A stretch of DNA of 64,000 bases from Arcobacter aquimarinus (lineage in GTDB: Bacteria > Campylobacterota > Campylobacteria > Campylobacterales > Arcobacteraceae): contig NZ_CP030944.1 in NCBI RefSeq assembly GCF_013177635.1, positions 2,356,001 through 2,420,000 on the forward strand. Direction: 5' to 3'. Positions 1 to 8,661 of this stretch are shown here, in pieces. The stretch's first letter is position 1, and every line of letters starts with the position of its first letter. The position numbers were made by a program, and so were the translations under genes. Below the pieces are notes generated by a model that worked only from the letters and a program-made list of their open reading frames with translations, ran no database searches and was not told where the DNA came from.

Positions 1-894
1 TCAAATATAAACCAGATATCTTATAGAGATATTGAAATTCCTTTTTATCAATCTAATATAGATATGCCTGATGAAAATGAGATTTTAAATATTTTATCAA
101 TAGTACAAGAATATAAACCTTATTTTATACTCAACATTGGTTCAGGTAACTTAACAGCTGATTTATGCTCAAACTTAGTCACAACCGTATCTTTTCCAAC
201 AACTTCTAATCTTGCAATCAGTGAATCTCAAATCCACATACATAGGTCTGAACTTACAAAAAAAGATTTTGATTTACTTAAAAAAATAAATATTGATCCA
301 ACTTCAATAATAATATCACATCCAAGAGGTGAGATAATATCAAAAGTATCTTATACAAGGAAAGATTTTGATTTACCTGAAGATAAATTTATTTTGGGTG
401 TTGTAGGAAATAGATTGACTCAAGAAATTACAGAAGAGTTTATCTCTATGTTAAATGAAACACTAGAATATAATACTTATGTAGTTTTTATTGGTACTTT
501 TGACAACTATGAAAAATACTGTAAAGAATTTCCTAAGTTAAGAAAGAACTCGACTCTTTTAGAATATCAGGAACATTTATATGATGTGATGAAACTTTTT
601 GATTTATTTGTAAATCCAGGAAGAGTGGGTGGAGGTTCTGGCTTATATTTTTTGATGCATTCAAAACCAATTATAACACTTAATTATGGAGATATACATA
701 ATGGAAGTAAAGGGTTATTTAGTGTAAATAACTATAAAGAAATGAAAGAAAGGATAACAAAAAATGTATTAGATGAAATTTATTATCTGAATCAATGTGA
801 GCTTGCAAAAAAAATATTCAAAGATTTGTTAGATATAAATGAAGAAGTAGATAAATTTTTAAATAATATTAAAATAAATCCTTATTTTAAATAA
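1..894 (+). CDS. Glycosyltransferase-like protein, C-terminal part (5' end outside window)
   Basis: The frame is open from base 1 without a stop, so the ATG at 64 is probably internal and the gene begins before the window. About 297 residues are visible. The second half looks like the C-terminal Rossmann domain of a GT-B glycosyltransferase: a GVVGNRL strand-loop near residue 112 (counted from the ATG at 64), a VVFIG strand near 140, and a glycine-rich NPGRVGGGSG segment near 184-193 where such enzymes bind the nucleotide-sugar phosphates. It probably transfers a sugar during surface polysaccharide or glycoprotein assembly, in line with the sugar-modifying genes that follow on the other strand. 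It converges on the FkbM gene with one base between stops. Substrate and family number cannot be given. Glycosyltransferase is an inference from fold-like motifs. Confidence 0.55.
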   Translation, partial: SNINQISYRDIEIPFYQSNIDMPDENEILNILSIVQEYKPYFILNIGSGNLTADLCSNLVTTVSFPTTSNLAISESQIHIHRSELTKKDFDLLKKINIDPTSIIISHPRGEIISKVSYTRKDFDLPEDKFILGVVGNRLTQEITEEFISMLNETLEYNTYVVFIGTFDNYEKYCKEFPKLRKNSTLLEYQEHLYDVMKLFDLFVNPGRVGGGSGLYFLMHSKPIITLNYGDIHNGSKGLFSVNNYKEMKERITKNVLDEIYYLNQCELAKKIFKDLLDINEEVDKFLNNIKINPYFK

Positions 895-895
895 A

Positions 896-1963
896 TTATT
901 TTTTAGGTATAAAAAACATAATTGTTTCATCTGTACCTTCTGTATAGTGTCTCATATAAATATCATAATCATTTCTAATGTTCAGAATTTGTTCAGTAAT
1001 TTTCCAAAAATCATCTGCTTTATGATAAACACTTATTGCCATTTTAGGATAATCATTTAATATATGATTTTTCATTCCTTCTATCGCTAATCCTTCTGCT
1101 CCTTCTATATCCATCTTTATAAATGTAATTTTTTCTTTCACAAGATTATCTAGAGTATCAACTTCTATAGTTATAGCCCCTATTTCAGATATTTTACTTG
1201 CACTTCCTGAACCCATATCAAATTTTAAAGTATCCTTATGATTAGATAAACCTTTTGAAATAAAATTTACATTTTTATAATTATGTAAATTTTTTTTTGC
1301 TATTTCTAAATTTTCATTATCTGGTTCAAATATATAAATAGATTTATAATTTGGAGAATGCTTAATAAACTCTATACTAGTTTGCCCATCAAATCCCCCA
1401 GCATCAATAAAAACTTCTCCATCTTTTAAATTTAGAAATTCTTCAAAATATTGTCTTTTATTATCAACTTTATAATTTCTCATATATTTCAAATCAAAAT
1501 TTTTTCTAAAATTCAAAATGTTTCTAAAAATATTTTGAGATTCAACTTCATTAATACGATTATAAATTTTTTCATAGTTAGAAAAATTTATTTCTAAATC
1601 TATTTTAGCATCAGTTATAAATGTATCTTCAAATTTTAAAGTAGAATATTTTAAAACATCTAAAACAGTTACAATATTATAAAACCCTGATTTATTAAGA
1701 TTTCGAATAGCACTCAAAGGATACATAGATAAAGAACAACTTATTATATATATTTTTTTATCTAAATCTTGACTATTTAAAATTGGTAAATTTAAATAAC
1801 TTTTTTCATTTGTGAAATCATTTATAAATCCTTTAATTTTTATCATTTGTGATAATTTTTTTGAAATATTATTTGTACCATAAATATAAATATTATTAGA
1901 ATTTAAAGTTTCTTCAACTAAAGATTTCTGTTTTATATCAATTAATAATTCATCCAATATCAT
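896..1963 (-). CDS. FkbM family methyltransferase
   Basis: 355 aa. The C-terminal half is an FkbM-type SAM-dependent methyltransferase: the SAM-binding loop is VFIDAGGFDGQTS near residues 184-196, followed by IYIFEPDNEN (acidic residue for the SAM ribose), and a conserved MDIEGAEG motif near 284-291 typical of the family. The first 110 residues have a separate Rossmann-like pattern (IYGTNNISKKL at about 27-37), a layout often seen in FkbM proteins of glycan clusters. Members O-methylate sugars or small molecules. It is the last gene of the leftward glycan operon, 14 bases after the desaturase, so a role in capping or decorating a surface glycan is likely but inferred. The acceptor is unknown. 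Confidence 0.8.
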   Translation of the reverse strand: MILDELLIDIKQKSLVEETLNSNNIYIYGTNNISKKLSQMIKIKGFINDFTNEKSYLNLPILNSQDLDKKIYIISCSLSMYPLSAIRNLNKSGFYNIVTVLDVLKYSTLKFEDTFITDAKIDLEINFSNYEKIYNRINEVESQNIFRNILNFRKNFDLKYMRNYKVDNKRQYFEEFLNLKDGEVFIDAGGFDGQTSIEFIKHSPNYKSIYIFEPDNENLEIAKKNLHNYKNVNFISKGLSNHKDTLKFDMGSGSASKISEIGAITIEVDTLDNLVKEKITFIKMDIEGAEGLAIEGMKNHILNDYPKMAISVYHKADDFWKITEQILNIRNDYDIYMRHYTEGTDETIMFFIPKK

Positions 1964-1977
1964 ATTTAAGCCTTTTA

Positions 1978-2904
1978 TTATTTAAAGATGTGTTTCATTA
2001 AATCAGAAAAGCCTACTATAGGTGTAGGCAAGAAATGATTTATTTCTTTACTTAATATTGGTAAATTATAAAATGGAACATTAGGGTATAAATGATGTTC
2101 TATGTGATAATTCATATTACTATAAAGCATAGATAAAAACCAATTTAATCTTATTGATGTCGAATTCTTTCGAAAATCATTAATATTCTTTTGCATATTT
2201 ATATGCTGAGAAATTGCCATCATTCTATTTAGCCAATTCCCAATAAATGGAGCGAATGTAATTATTAATAAGCATTCATAATTTTTAGTAAAAATAAAAA
2301 TCAGAGCTAAAAAAATATGCCCAAAAAGTATTATTCTTGCAAAATTAAATAATTTTTGTCTTTTGTTTAAATCTTCTTTTGGAAATAATTCATTTCCCCA
2401 AACTCCAGAAATCTTTCCAAAACTGTTATACACTATAGATTTTAAATTTCTTAAAAAAAAGGGAATGTTAAATGTAAATAGATATATCCATTGATTATAC
2501 TCTGGAGAAAGAGGTAATATTACTTCTCTATCCAAATTATCATGAAGTGTATATAAATGATGTCTTTTATGACTTTCTTCAAAATAAATATAATTATTCC
2601 AAGTTAAAAATGAAAATAATTTTAAAAAAAACTCATTAAGCCATGTAGTTTTAAATACTGTTCTATGTACTAATTCATGACCTATTCCAGACCAGCCTAA
2701 AAAGGAAAAAAATGTTCCATGAATTATTAATAGAACAAAAGCTAAATAATAACTATTATTTAAAAAGAAATAATGAGTTAAATAACCTGTTGAACCCAAT
2801 AAAGTAAAATAAAATATAATATGAAAACTACCTTTTATATCACTTTTTAATTTAAATTTATCAAAATTATCAAGTTCTGGTTTAATCCATTGGATTTTAT
2901 TCAT
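1978..2904 (-). CDS. Membrane fatty acid desaturase
   Basis: About 308 aa from the preferred start at 2904, which has an AAAGG ribosome site eight bases upstream; an ATG at 2922 would add six residues. The three histidine boxes that hold the di-iron centre are present: HELVH (about 76-80), HKRHH (about 112-116) and HIEHH (about 267-271). Between them are hydrophobic pairs of membrane helices. Family members use oxygen to place double bonds in acyl chains of lipids. The start overlaps the stop of the upstream methyltransferase by 8 bases, so the gene is translationally coupled to the sugar operon. That is an odd place for a desaturase and suggests it acts on an acyl group attached to a glycan or its lipid carrier, which is inference. 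Confidence 0.85.
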   Translation of the reverse strand: MNKIQWIKPELDNFDKFKLKSDIKGSFHIIFYFTLLGSTGYLTHYFFLNNSYYLAFVLLIIHGTFFSFLGWSGIGHELVHRTVFKTTWLNEFFLKLFSFLTWNNYIYFEESHKRHHLYTLHDNLDREVILPLSPEYNQWIYLFTFNIPFFLRNLKSIVYNSFGKISGVWGNELFPKEDLNKRQKLFNFARIILFGHIFLALIFIFTKNYECLLIITFAPFIGNWLNRMMAISQHINMQKNINDFRKNSTSIRLNWFLSMLYSNMNYHIEHHLYPNVPFYNLPILSKEINHFLPTPIVGFSDLMKHIFK

Positions 2905-3634
2905 TATTGATACCTTTCTCATTTACTAAATTATCATAACTTCCAACCAACATAAATGCAATCATAGTATTTTCAACATGATAAATTTTGTTATTTTTTG
3001 AATATTCATCAAGAAATTTTGTTACATCATCATGAATATTTGAATTATAATCATGCCAAAAAATGATACCATTTTCTTTTAACATCATTAATGCATTTTC
3101 TGTATCTTTTTTTACAATATGATATTCATGTCCACCATCAATAAATATAAAATCAAATTTTCCTAAAAATTTTTTCTTTTTGGGGTCTAAATCTAGACTA
3201 TTTTGCAGAATTGTTTTTATTTTATTCTGAATTTTTTTACTACTATTCTTAATATATTTAGCTCCATCTGAAACAAAAGTATTTCGAAGGAAATTATCAT
3301 TTTCTTTATCATCAATTAATATTTTTGTCATATCAACAGAAGATTCGTTTTTCTCAAATTCTTTAGGATCTATATCTAGAGTATAAATTTTTGAAGATTT
3401 ATGAGTATTTGAAGCAAGTAATACAGAAGTTGCTCCCATATATGTACCAAATTCAAATAAATATTTTGGATTAATTAATTTTATGAAAGAAACTAATATT
3501 GAACTCTCTAATAATGTTAATCCACCTATTTGTGAAGTTGGTATATTAACTATAAAATTTACATTTTCTTTAGGGAATCTATTTTCAATCTCAATAAACA
3601 CCTTTTTTGGTCTTATTTTTATTATTTTACTCAT
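2897..3634 (-). CDS. Class I SAM-dependent methyltransferase
   Basis: 245 aa. The pattern LFEFGTYMGATSVLLA near residues 59-74 is a SAM-binding motif I, and FDFIFIDGGHEYHIV near 158-172 is the strand 4 acidic motif seen in the small Methyltransf_24-type enzymes, which include sugar and antibiotic O-methyltransferases. It starts 11 bases after the Gfo/Idh gene and overlaps the desaturase start, so it is part of one leftward operon. The target is not recognisable. An O-methyltransferase acting on a polysaccharide or amino sugar is a fair guess from context only. Confidence 0.7.
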   Translation of the reverse strand: MSKIIKIRPKKVFIEIENRFPKENVNFIVNIPTSQIGGLTLLESSILVSFIKLINPKYLFEFGTYMGATSVLLASNTHKSSKIYTLDIDPKEFEKNESSVDMTKILIDDKENDNFLRNTFVSDGAKYIKNSSKKIQNKIKTILQNSLDLDPKKKKFLGKFDFIFIDGGHEYHIVKKDTENALMMLKENGIIFWHDYNSNIHDDVTKFLDEYSKNNKIYHVENTMIAFMLVGSYDNLVNEKGINNE

Positions 3635-3645
3635 TATTTTTCCTT

Positions 3646-4785
3646 TTAAATTAATTTAACCCATCTATTTTCTTTTGAAGAAGTCTTAATCGCTTCAAAT
3701 ACTTCTAATCCAATTGTTGCTTGTTCCACGTCATATGACCAATCAATTTTATGATTACCATCTAATTTATATTGAGTCAATTTTTCTGCTATATCAAAAT
3801 ATAAATTCCCAAATGCTTCAACAAATCCAGCTGGATGACCTGCTTTGAATCGATTATATCTATACTGATTTGATACTTTTACATTTGAAGAAACCCTATC
3901 AATAATAATTCTATCGCCATCTATAGTGTGGAATAAAAACTCTTCAGGATTCATTTGAAACCATTCAGCGCTTGCTTTTGTACCATAGACTCTTACTCTT
4001 AATCCATTTCTATGTCCAATAGCAGATTTTCCATACCACATTTGGCATCTCATACCACTTTTAAATCTAGCAATACAAGAAATATTATCTACTACTTGAG
4101 GGAACCATCCAAAACTAGTTTCATCTGCCACAAGTTCAAAAGGATTCTCATTTGTTAAAAAATAAACAATATGTTGTAAATGAGCTCCTAAATCAAGTGA
4201 AATGCCAGGTATTTTACCATCATCTAACCTCCAATTTTGAGGCTTTGGTTTTTCACCATTTATTAATCTTGCAAAACTTTCTTGTGGCATTTCTATATTT
4301 ATATTTGTGATTTTACCTAGCTTATTATCCTGAATCATATTTTGTAATTCACGAAGCATAGGATAACCTGTATAATTATGTGTAACTGCAAAAAAAGCTT
4401 TCTTTTCTTCTACTTTTTTACTAATTTCCAAACCCTCTTCATGTGTAGAAGCAAGAGCTTTTTCTGAAATAATTGAATAACCAAAATCTAAAGCTTTCAT
4501 TATCATTTCATAATGATTTGGAGTAGGTGTCAAGATTACTAATGCATCAATTTCATTAATTTCTTTTTCTAAAAGTTCTTTCCAATTAGAATAAAGATGC
4601 TTTTCATCTATACCCCAAGTTAAAGCAGTTTTTTTATTTATTTCATTATTTTTACTAAAGCATCCTGCACTTACTACAAATAAATGATCCATTTGAGAAG
4701 CAATATAATGAGTATAACCTATTGCTGAATTAATACTACCCCCAATAAAAGCTAATTTCAAAGTTTTTTTATACTTTTGCATCAT
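3646..4785 (-). CDS. Gfo/Idh/MocA family oxidoreductase
   Basis: 379 aa. The N-terminal LAFIGGSINSAIGYTHY is a dinucleotide-binding turn, and an EKALAS motif lies near residues 103-108, the usual place of the EKP/EKA active-site lysine in Gfo/Idh/MocA dehydrogenases. The C-terminal half carries the expected mixed beta domain with a conserved DLGAHLQH (about 196-203). Such enzymes oxidise or reduce sugars or their nucleotide-linked forms with NAD(P). Two ATGs in tandem follow an AAAGG site; the second, at 4782, has the better spacing. The start overlaps the ATP-grasp gene stop by 17 bases. With the neighbouring aminotransferase it probably builds an unusual amino or keto sugar; the exact substrate is unknown. 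Confidence 0.82.
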   Translation of the reverse strand: MMQKYKKTLKLAFIGGSINSAIGYTHYIASQMDHLFVVSAGCFSKNNEINKKTALTWGIDEKHLYSNWKELLEKEINEIDALVILTPTPNHYEMIMKALDFGYSIISEKALASTHEEGLEISKKVEEKKAFFAVTHNYTGYPMLRELQNMIQDNKLGKITNINIEMPQESFARLINGEKPKPQNWRLDDGKIPGISLDLGAHLQHIVYFLTNENPFELVADETSFGWFPQVVDNISCIARFKSGMRCQMWYGKSAIGHRNGLRVRVYGTKASAEWFQMNPEEFLFHTIDGDRIIIDRVSSNVKVSNQYRYNRFKAGHPAGFVEAFGNLYFDIAEKLTQYKLDGNHKIDWSYDVEQATIGLEVFEAIKTSSKENRWVKLI

Positions 4786-5953
4786 TATCCTTTGGTAAAA
4801 TATCTAAAGTTTCCATTACGATGTAATCTTTTAACTTTTCTGTTTTTTCTTCCATCTCTTTGGCACTATCATGTTCAATAAAATATATCCCTGATTTATC
4901 AAATGGTGCTGGTTTCATTTTTTGTCCACTATATTTCAATTGTACATTTTGAATATTTTTATTTTCAAGATTTACTCCTGAACTTATAAAAATACACTCT
5001 TTTTCTACACTTACTGTGTGTCTTGAAATAAATTTATTTTCTTTTTTTTCTATCTTATCAGGAAGTTCTTTTCCAAGAAAAGGTGTCATATAAAGTTCGG
5101 CATAATCTATACCTGTACTTTTCTCAATAAGTTGACTATATAAATCGCCAGGACATCTTCTTGCTATTTCTATTAGAAAGAACATTTTGTTATCTGATAT
5201 AAATTGAGTGTGTATTAATCCATCTACTAAATTCAAATCATTAGCAAATTGTTCTGTCCAGACTCTTAATTTATTTTGAATTGTTTCACAAAGTTCTGTA
5301 GTAATATTTGAACTATTAACTTGATATGGATATACAGTACAATACTCATTTACAAAAAAATCTACTATTATTTTTTTATTCTTAATAAATGCAGAGTGAC
5401 TATAAAGTTTTCCTTCTATAAATTCCTCAGCAATTACATTATCATTTTTTGAATATTTTCTTGCTTCATTCCAGTATTTTTTAACATCAGATATATTATC
5501 TACTTTATAAATACCTTTTCCACTAAAAGAATCAATAGGTTTTATCATAATAGGAAATTTTAATAAACCAATCTTTTCAATATTGTAAACTGATTTAGGA
5601 ACAGGATAGAAATGATTTTGAGCAAAAATTCGAAATTTATCTTTATGATGAATAGTTAAAGCTGTTTCATATTTATCAAAACCTACATAATTTAGTTTTT
5701 CTGCTATTTCTGACAAAGAAAGATATGATCTATCGTTACAACCAGGAACTATAAAATTATATTTTTCTTTTTGAATATGTTTATATAAAATTTCAACTTG
5801 TGAATAATCTATTAAAAATGAATTATGTGCAATTTGATGTGCAGGATCATCAACTAATGAACCTACTACACTTAGATTGTAATTTTTAGACATAATAGAT
5901 TTAAGAATTGGTAAAACACAAAAATTTGCATCGCATAAAAGTACTTTTTTCAT
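4769..5953 (-). CDS. ATP-grasp domain carboxylate-amine ligase-like protein
   Basis: 394 aa. It has the ATP-grasp layout: an N-terminal Rossmann-like domain, then FPIMIKPIDSFSGKGIYKV near residues 132-150 (the ATP-gripping lysine and glycine loop), VIAEEFIEGKLYS near 173-185 (hinge and adenine-binding region) and FFLIEIARRCPGDLYS near 258-273 (metal-binding Glu and the following Arg). ATP-grasp enzymes activate a carboxylate with ATP and join it to an amine or thiol. Here the neighbours suggest it links an amino acid or other acid to an amino sugar made by the adjacent aminotransferase. That is inference. The start overlaps the aminotransferase stop in an ATGA, so the two are coupled. Confidence 0.8.
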   Translation of the reverse strand: MKKVLLCDANFCVLPILKSIMSKNYNLSVVGSLVDDPAHQIAHNSFLIDYSQVEILYKHIQKEKYNFIVPGCNDRSYLSLSEIAEKLNYVGFDKYETALTIHHKDKFRIFAQNHFYPVPKSVYNIEKIGLLKFPIMIKPIDSFSGKGIYKVDNISDVKKYWNEARKYSKNDNVIAEEFIEGKLYSHSAFIKNKKIIVDFFVNEYCTVYPYQVNSSNITTELCETIQNKLRVWTEQFANDLNLVDGLIHTQFISDNKMFFLIEIARRCPGDLYSQLIEKSTGIDYAELYMTPFLGKELPDKIEKKENKFISRHTVSVEKECIFISSGVNLENKNIQNVQLKYSGQKMKPAPFDKSGIYFIEHDSAKEMEEKTEKLKDYIVMETLDILPKDNDAKV

Positions 5954-7023
5954 AAATTATCCTTTATTATATCAATTATTTTTTCTTGCTCTTTTAAAGA
6001 TAATTCTACAAAAACAGGTAGACAAAGTATTCTTTTAGAGATATCTCTTGATATTTTACACTCTTGTTTAGGCTCTATATATTCTAAAGTATCTAGTGAT
6101 GGATAAAAATATCTTCTTGGAAATATTTGTTCAGAATTTAAAGCTTTTTGTATCTTTAAAAGCTCTTTTTCACTTTTAAATAATATTGGAAAATAACTAT
6201 AATTTTCCGTTGCATTATTATTCTGTTCCTGAAATTGAACTAATCCTTTTAATTCTTTTTTATAGTTTTCTATCAAAGATTTTCGTTTATTTTTTATCTT
6301 TTCAATATCATCTAAAACACATAATCCCATTGCAGCTTCAAATTCATTCATTTTAGCATTTGTACCAAGATGAGGAATTTCTTCTTCATTTTTAATACCA
6401 AAATTTATAAGATATCTTGCCTTTTGAACAAGTTCATCATCATTAATAATCAATGCTCCTCCTTCTATAGTATGAAAAAGTTTTGTCGCATGAAAACTAA
6501 GAGTTGAAATATCTCCATAATTTAATATACTTTGTTCTTTATATTTTACATCAAAAGCATGAGCAGCATCATAAATAACTTTTAAATTATATTTACTAGC
6601 TATTTTATTTATTTTTTCAACGTTACAAGCATTTCCAAATACATGTACAGAAAGAATCGCTGAAGTATTTAAAGTGATAAGTTTCTCTATTTTTTTTGGA
6701 TTTATATTAAATGTATTTTTTTCTATATCTGCAAATATAGGTAATAATTGATTAGTTACAAGAGAACTTGTAGTAGCAACAAAACTAAAAGGTGTTGTAA
6801 TTACAAATCCTTTTAATCCAAGAGTTCGATAAGCTATTTCAAGAGCAACTGTACCATTTGAAACTAAAACTATATTTTTAACTCCAAGATATTCAGCAAG
6901 TCTTTTTTCAAGTTTCTGCACAAGTGTACCATTGTTTGTAACCCAACAATTTTCATAAATCTCATCTATATATTTTTTGTATTTTTCTTTATCCGGAAGA
7001 TATGTTTTTGTTATATTTATCAT
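5950..7023 (-). CDS. DegT/DnrJ/EryC1/StrS family sugar aminotransferase
   Basis: 357 aa, PLP-dependent. Motifs in order: SNGTVALEIA near 65-74 (phosphate-binding loop), HVFGNACN near 127-134, YDAAHAFD at 151-158 (the Asp that holds the pyridine nitrogen plus the conserved His) and SFHATKLFHTIEGG with the PLP lysine at about K181. The family transfers an amino group, usually from glutamate, to a keto sugar nucleotide. The rfbB gene immediately upstream (4-base overlap) makes dTDP-4-keto-6-deoxyglucose, the classic type of substrate for such enzymes, so a dTDP-amino-deoxy sugar is the likely product. Position of amination cannot be read from sequence. Confidence 0.88.
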   Translation of the reverse strand: MINITKTYLPDKEKYKKYIDEIYENCWVTNNGTLVQKLEKRLAEYLGVKNIVLVSNGTVALEIAYRTLGLKGFVITTPFSFVATTSSLVTNQLLPIFADIEKNTFNINPKKIEKLITLNTSAILSVHVFGNACNVEKINKIASKYNLKVIYDAAHAFDVKYKEQSILNYGDISTLSFHATKLFHTIEGGALIINDDELVQKARYLINFGIKNEEEIPHLGTNAKMNEFEAAMGLCVLDDIEKIKNKRKSLIENYKKELKGLVQFQEQNNNATENYSYFPILFKSEKELLKIQKALNSEQIFPRRYFYPSLDTLEYIEPKQECKISRDISKRILCLPVFVELSLKEQEKIIDIIKDNL

Positions 7024-8060
7024 TTACAAATCCCATATTTATTTAAATACCACTCAATAGTCTTAATTATTCCACTATCAAAGTTCTCATCTGCTTTCCA
7101 ACCTAGTTCATTTTCTAGTTTACTCGCATCTATTGCATATCTTCTATCATGTCCGGCTCTATCTTCTACGAAAGTAATAAGACTTTTATATGAAAAATTA
7201 GGTTGTGGAACTTGTTGGTCTAATATAGTACAAATTCTATCAACTATTTGAAGATTTGTTCTTTCATTTCTTCCACCGATGTTATAAGTTTCTCCTTTTT
7301 TACCTTTATGGTAAACAAGGTCTATTCCTTTACAGTGATCTAATACATACAACCAATCTCTTATATTTTTCCCATCACCATAGATTGGAATAGGATTATT
7401 ATTTAATGCATTTCTTATAATTGTTGGAATTAGTTTTTCATCATGTTGTTTTGGTCCATAGTTATTTGAGCAGTTTGTTATAACTGCGTTTAATCCAAAT
7501 GTTTCTACATATGCTCTTATTATCATATCACTTGAAGCTTTACTAGCTGAGTATGGAGAGTTTGGAGCGTATGGAGTTTTTTCTGTAAATAGTTCATTTG
7601 GGTCTAGGCTTAATGTTCCATATACTTCATCTGTAGATATATGATGAAATCTACAGTCTTGATATTCTATTTTATAAGTAAATGGTTTTTCCATCCAATA
7701 TTTTTTTGCTACATCTACAAGGGTATATGTTCCATTTACATTTGTTTGTACAAACACACCTGGATTTTTAATAGAGTTATCTACATGTGATTCTGCTGCA
7801 AAGTGAATAACACCTTTTATATCATATTCACTAAATATAAATTCAACTAATTCTCTATTACAGATATCACCTTTTATAAATTTATAGTTAGGATTTAGTT
7901 CACACTCTTTTAGATTTTCCAAATCACCTGCATAAGTTAAAAGGTCTAGATTTACTAAGTTATAATTTGGGTATTTTTCTAGAAAGTATGGCACAAAGTT
8001 TGAACCTATAAATCCTGCTGTTCCTGTTAGTAGTATTGTCTTATTTTTATTATTGAACAT
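7020..8060 (-). CDS. rfbB: dTDP-glucose 4,6-dehydratase
   Basis: 346 aa from the ATG at 8060, preferred over an ATG at 8087 because AAGGA lies eight bases before it and the protein then begins just ahead of the NAD-binding loop. Extended SDR features: TGTAGFIGSNF near 12-22, STDEVYG at 142-148 with the catalytic Asp-Glu pair, and YSASK at 170-174 with the Tyr and Lys. It converts dTDP-glucose to dTDP-4-keto-6-deoxyglucose in the cytoplasm, the branch point to rhamnose and amino sugars. It is the first gene of the leftward operon; rfbA, rfbC and rfbD are not in the window. No terminator was noted before the next gene. Confidence 0.92.
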   Translation of the reverse strand: MFNNKNKTILLTGTAGFIGSNFVPYFLEKYPNYNLVNLDLLTYAGDLENLKECELNPNYKFIKGDICNRELVEFIFSEYDIKGVIHFAAESHVDNSIKNPGVFVQTNVNGTYTLVDVAKKYWMEKPFTYKIEYQDCRFHHISTDEVYGTLSLDPNELFTEKTPYAPNSPYSASKASSDMIIRAYVETFGLNAVITNCSNNYGPKQHDEKLIPTIIRNALNNNPIPIYGDGKNIRDWLYVLDHCKGIDLVYHKGKKGETYNIGGRNERTNLQIVDRICTILDQQVPQPNFSYKSLITFVEDRAGHDRRYAIDASKLENELGWKADENFDSGIIKTIEWYLNKYGICK

Positions 8061-8083
8061 TTTATTTTCCTTGACTAAAATAT

Positions 8084-8095
8084 ACAAATATTTGT
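8084..8095. promoter_or_regulatory. Perfect 12-bp palindrome upstream of rfbB
   Basis: ACAAATATTTGT is a perfect palindrome 24 bases upstream of the preferred rfbB start. On the minus strand a TATAGA (8095-8100), a possible -10 box, abuts it. It could be an operator controlling the glycan operon or simply AT-rich coincidence. The 8061-8355 spacer (295 bases) otherwise shows only AT-rich sequence, plus the -10 box listed for the rightward gene. Confidence 0.3.
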
Positions 8096-8261
8096 CTATA
8101 CTATTTTTGGAAAGTTATTTTCTCTTCTCTTTATTTAGCTGTCATTATATGCAATTTCTTCTAAACATACTATTTTATTATCTTTTTTAATTTATACGAA
8201 TTATTTAACTTTTATAAAACTATAACAAAATATTAATACCTAAGCATAAAAATCTTTTCGC

Positions 8262-8267
8262 TAAAAT
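8262..8267 (+). promoter_or_regulatory. Probable -10 box for the 8356 gene
   Basis: TAAAAT in the context TTTTCGCTAAAATTC, about 90 bases before the start codon. It matches the recurring pattern of this window, a -10 box behind a T-rich stretch with no clear -35, as known for sigma70 promoters of Campylobacterota. Confidence 0.4.
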
Positions 8268-8355
8268 TCTTATCCTAAATTCTTTATTTTCTAATATTTT
8301 TATATTTTTAATAAATTATATGTAATAATCTGTTAATAAATTAAAAGGTTTTTAT

Positions 8356-8565
8356 ATGCAAAACACAATCCCAGAAGACATAATAAAAATACAAAAAAAA
8401 CTTGCTACTTTTGAAAAAGATTCTAGAAATTATAAGAAGTATACAAAAATTTTAGCAAAACATATCAAATCTCATACTATGAAAAAAAGAGTTAATGCAC
8501 ATATTAAAACTATTGAAAATGTAGAGAAGATTGAAAAAACAGCCTTCGAGGATATTTTAAAATAA
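8356..8565 (+). CDS. Small basic hypothetical protein
   Basis: 69 aa, lysine-rich and predicted almost entirely helical, with no signal peptide or membrane segment. An AAAAGG ribosome site lies about nine bases before the ATG. Repeated K-K/I-x-K patterns (KIQKKL, KIEKTAF) give it an amphipathic coiled-coil look. It stands alone between the divergent glycan operon and recA, with a possible promoter at 8262. No family was recognised and no function is proposed. Length and a clear ribosome site make it a likely real gene. Confidence 0.55.
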   Translation: MQNTIPEDIIKIQKKLATFEKDSRNYKKYTKILAKHIKSHTMKKRVNAHIKTIENVEKIEKTAFEDILK

Positions 8566-8569
8566 AAAC

Positions 8570-8584
8570 ATTACAATTTGTAAT
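8570..8584. promoter_or_regulatory. Inverted repeat ATTACAATTTGTAAT ahead of recA
   Basis: Seven-base arms around a single central T, five bases after the stop of the small gene and about 30 bases before the recA -10 box. There is no T-run after it, so it is a poor intrinsic terminator; a protein-binding site is possible. Campylobacterota generally lack LexA, so if this regulates recA the binding protein would be something else. Confidence 0.3.
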
Positions 8585-8612
8585 AAAAATTAAGGCTTCA
8601 AAAAAAATCTGC

Positions 8613-8618
8613 TAAAAT
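8613..8618 (+). promoter_or_regulatory. Probable recA -10 box
   Basis: TAAAAT in CTGCTAAAATCCC, about 44 bases upstream of the recA start and following an A-rich run. It is the best promoter candidate between 8566 and 8661. Confidence 0.5.
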
Positions 8619-8661
8619 CCCAACATAAAATATAACAAAACAAATCAACATAGGAAATATT

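Noticed and set aside
8088-8355. tRNA or other RNA gene in the rfbB/8356 spacer
   Set aside because: No cloverleaf pairing or T-loop GTTCRA motif; the sequence is plain AT-rich.
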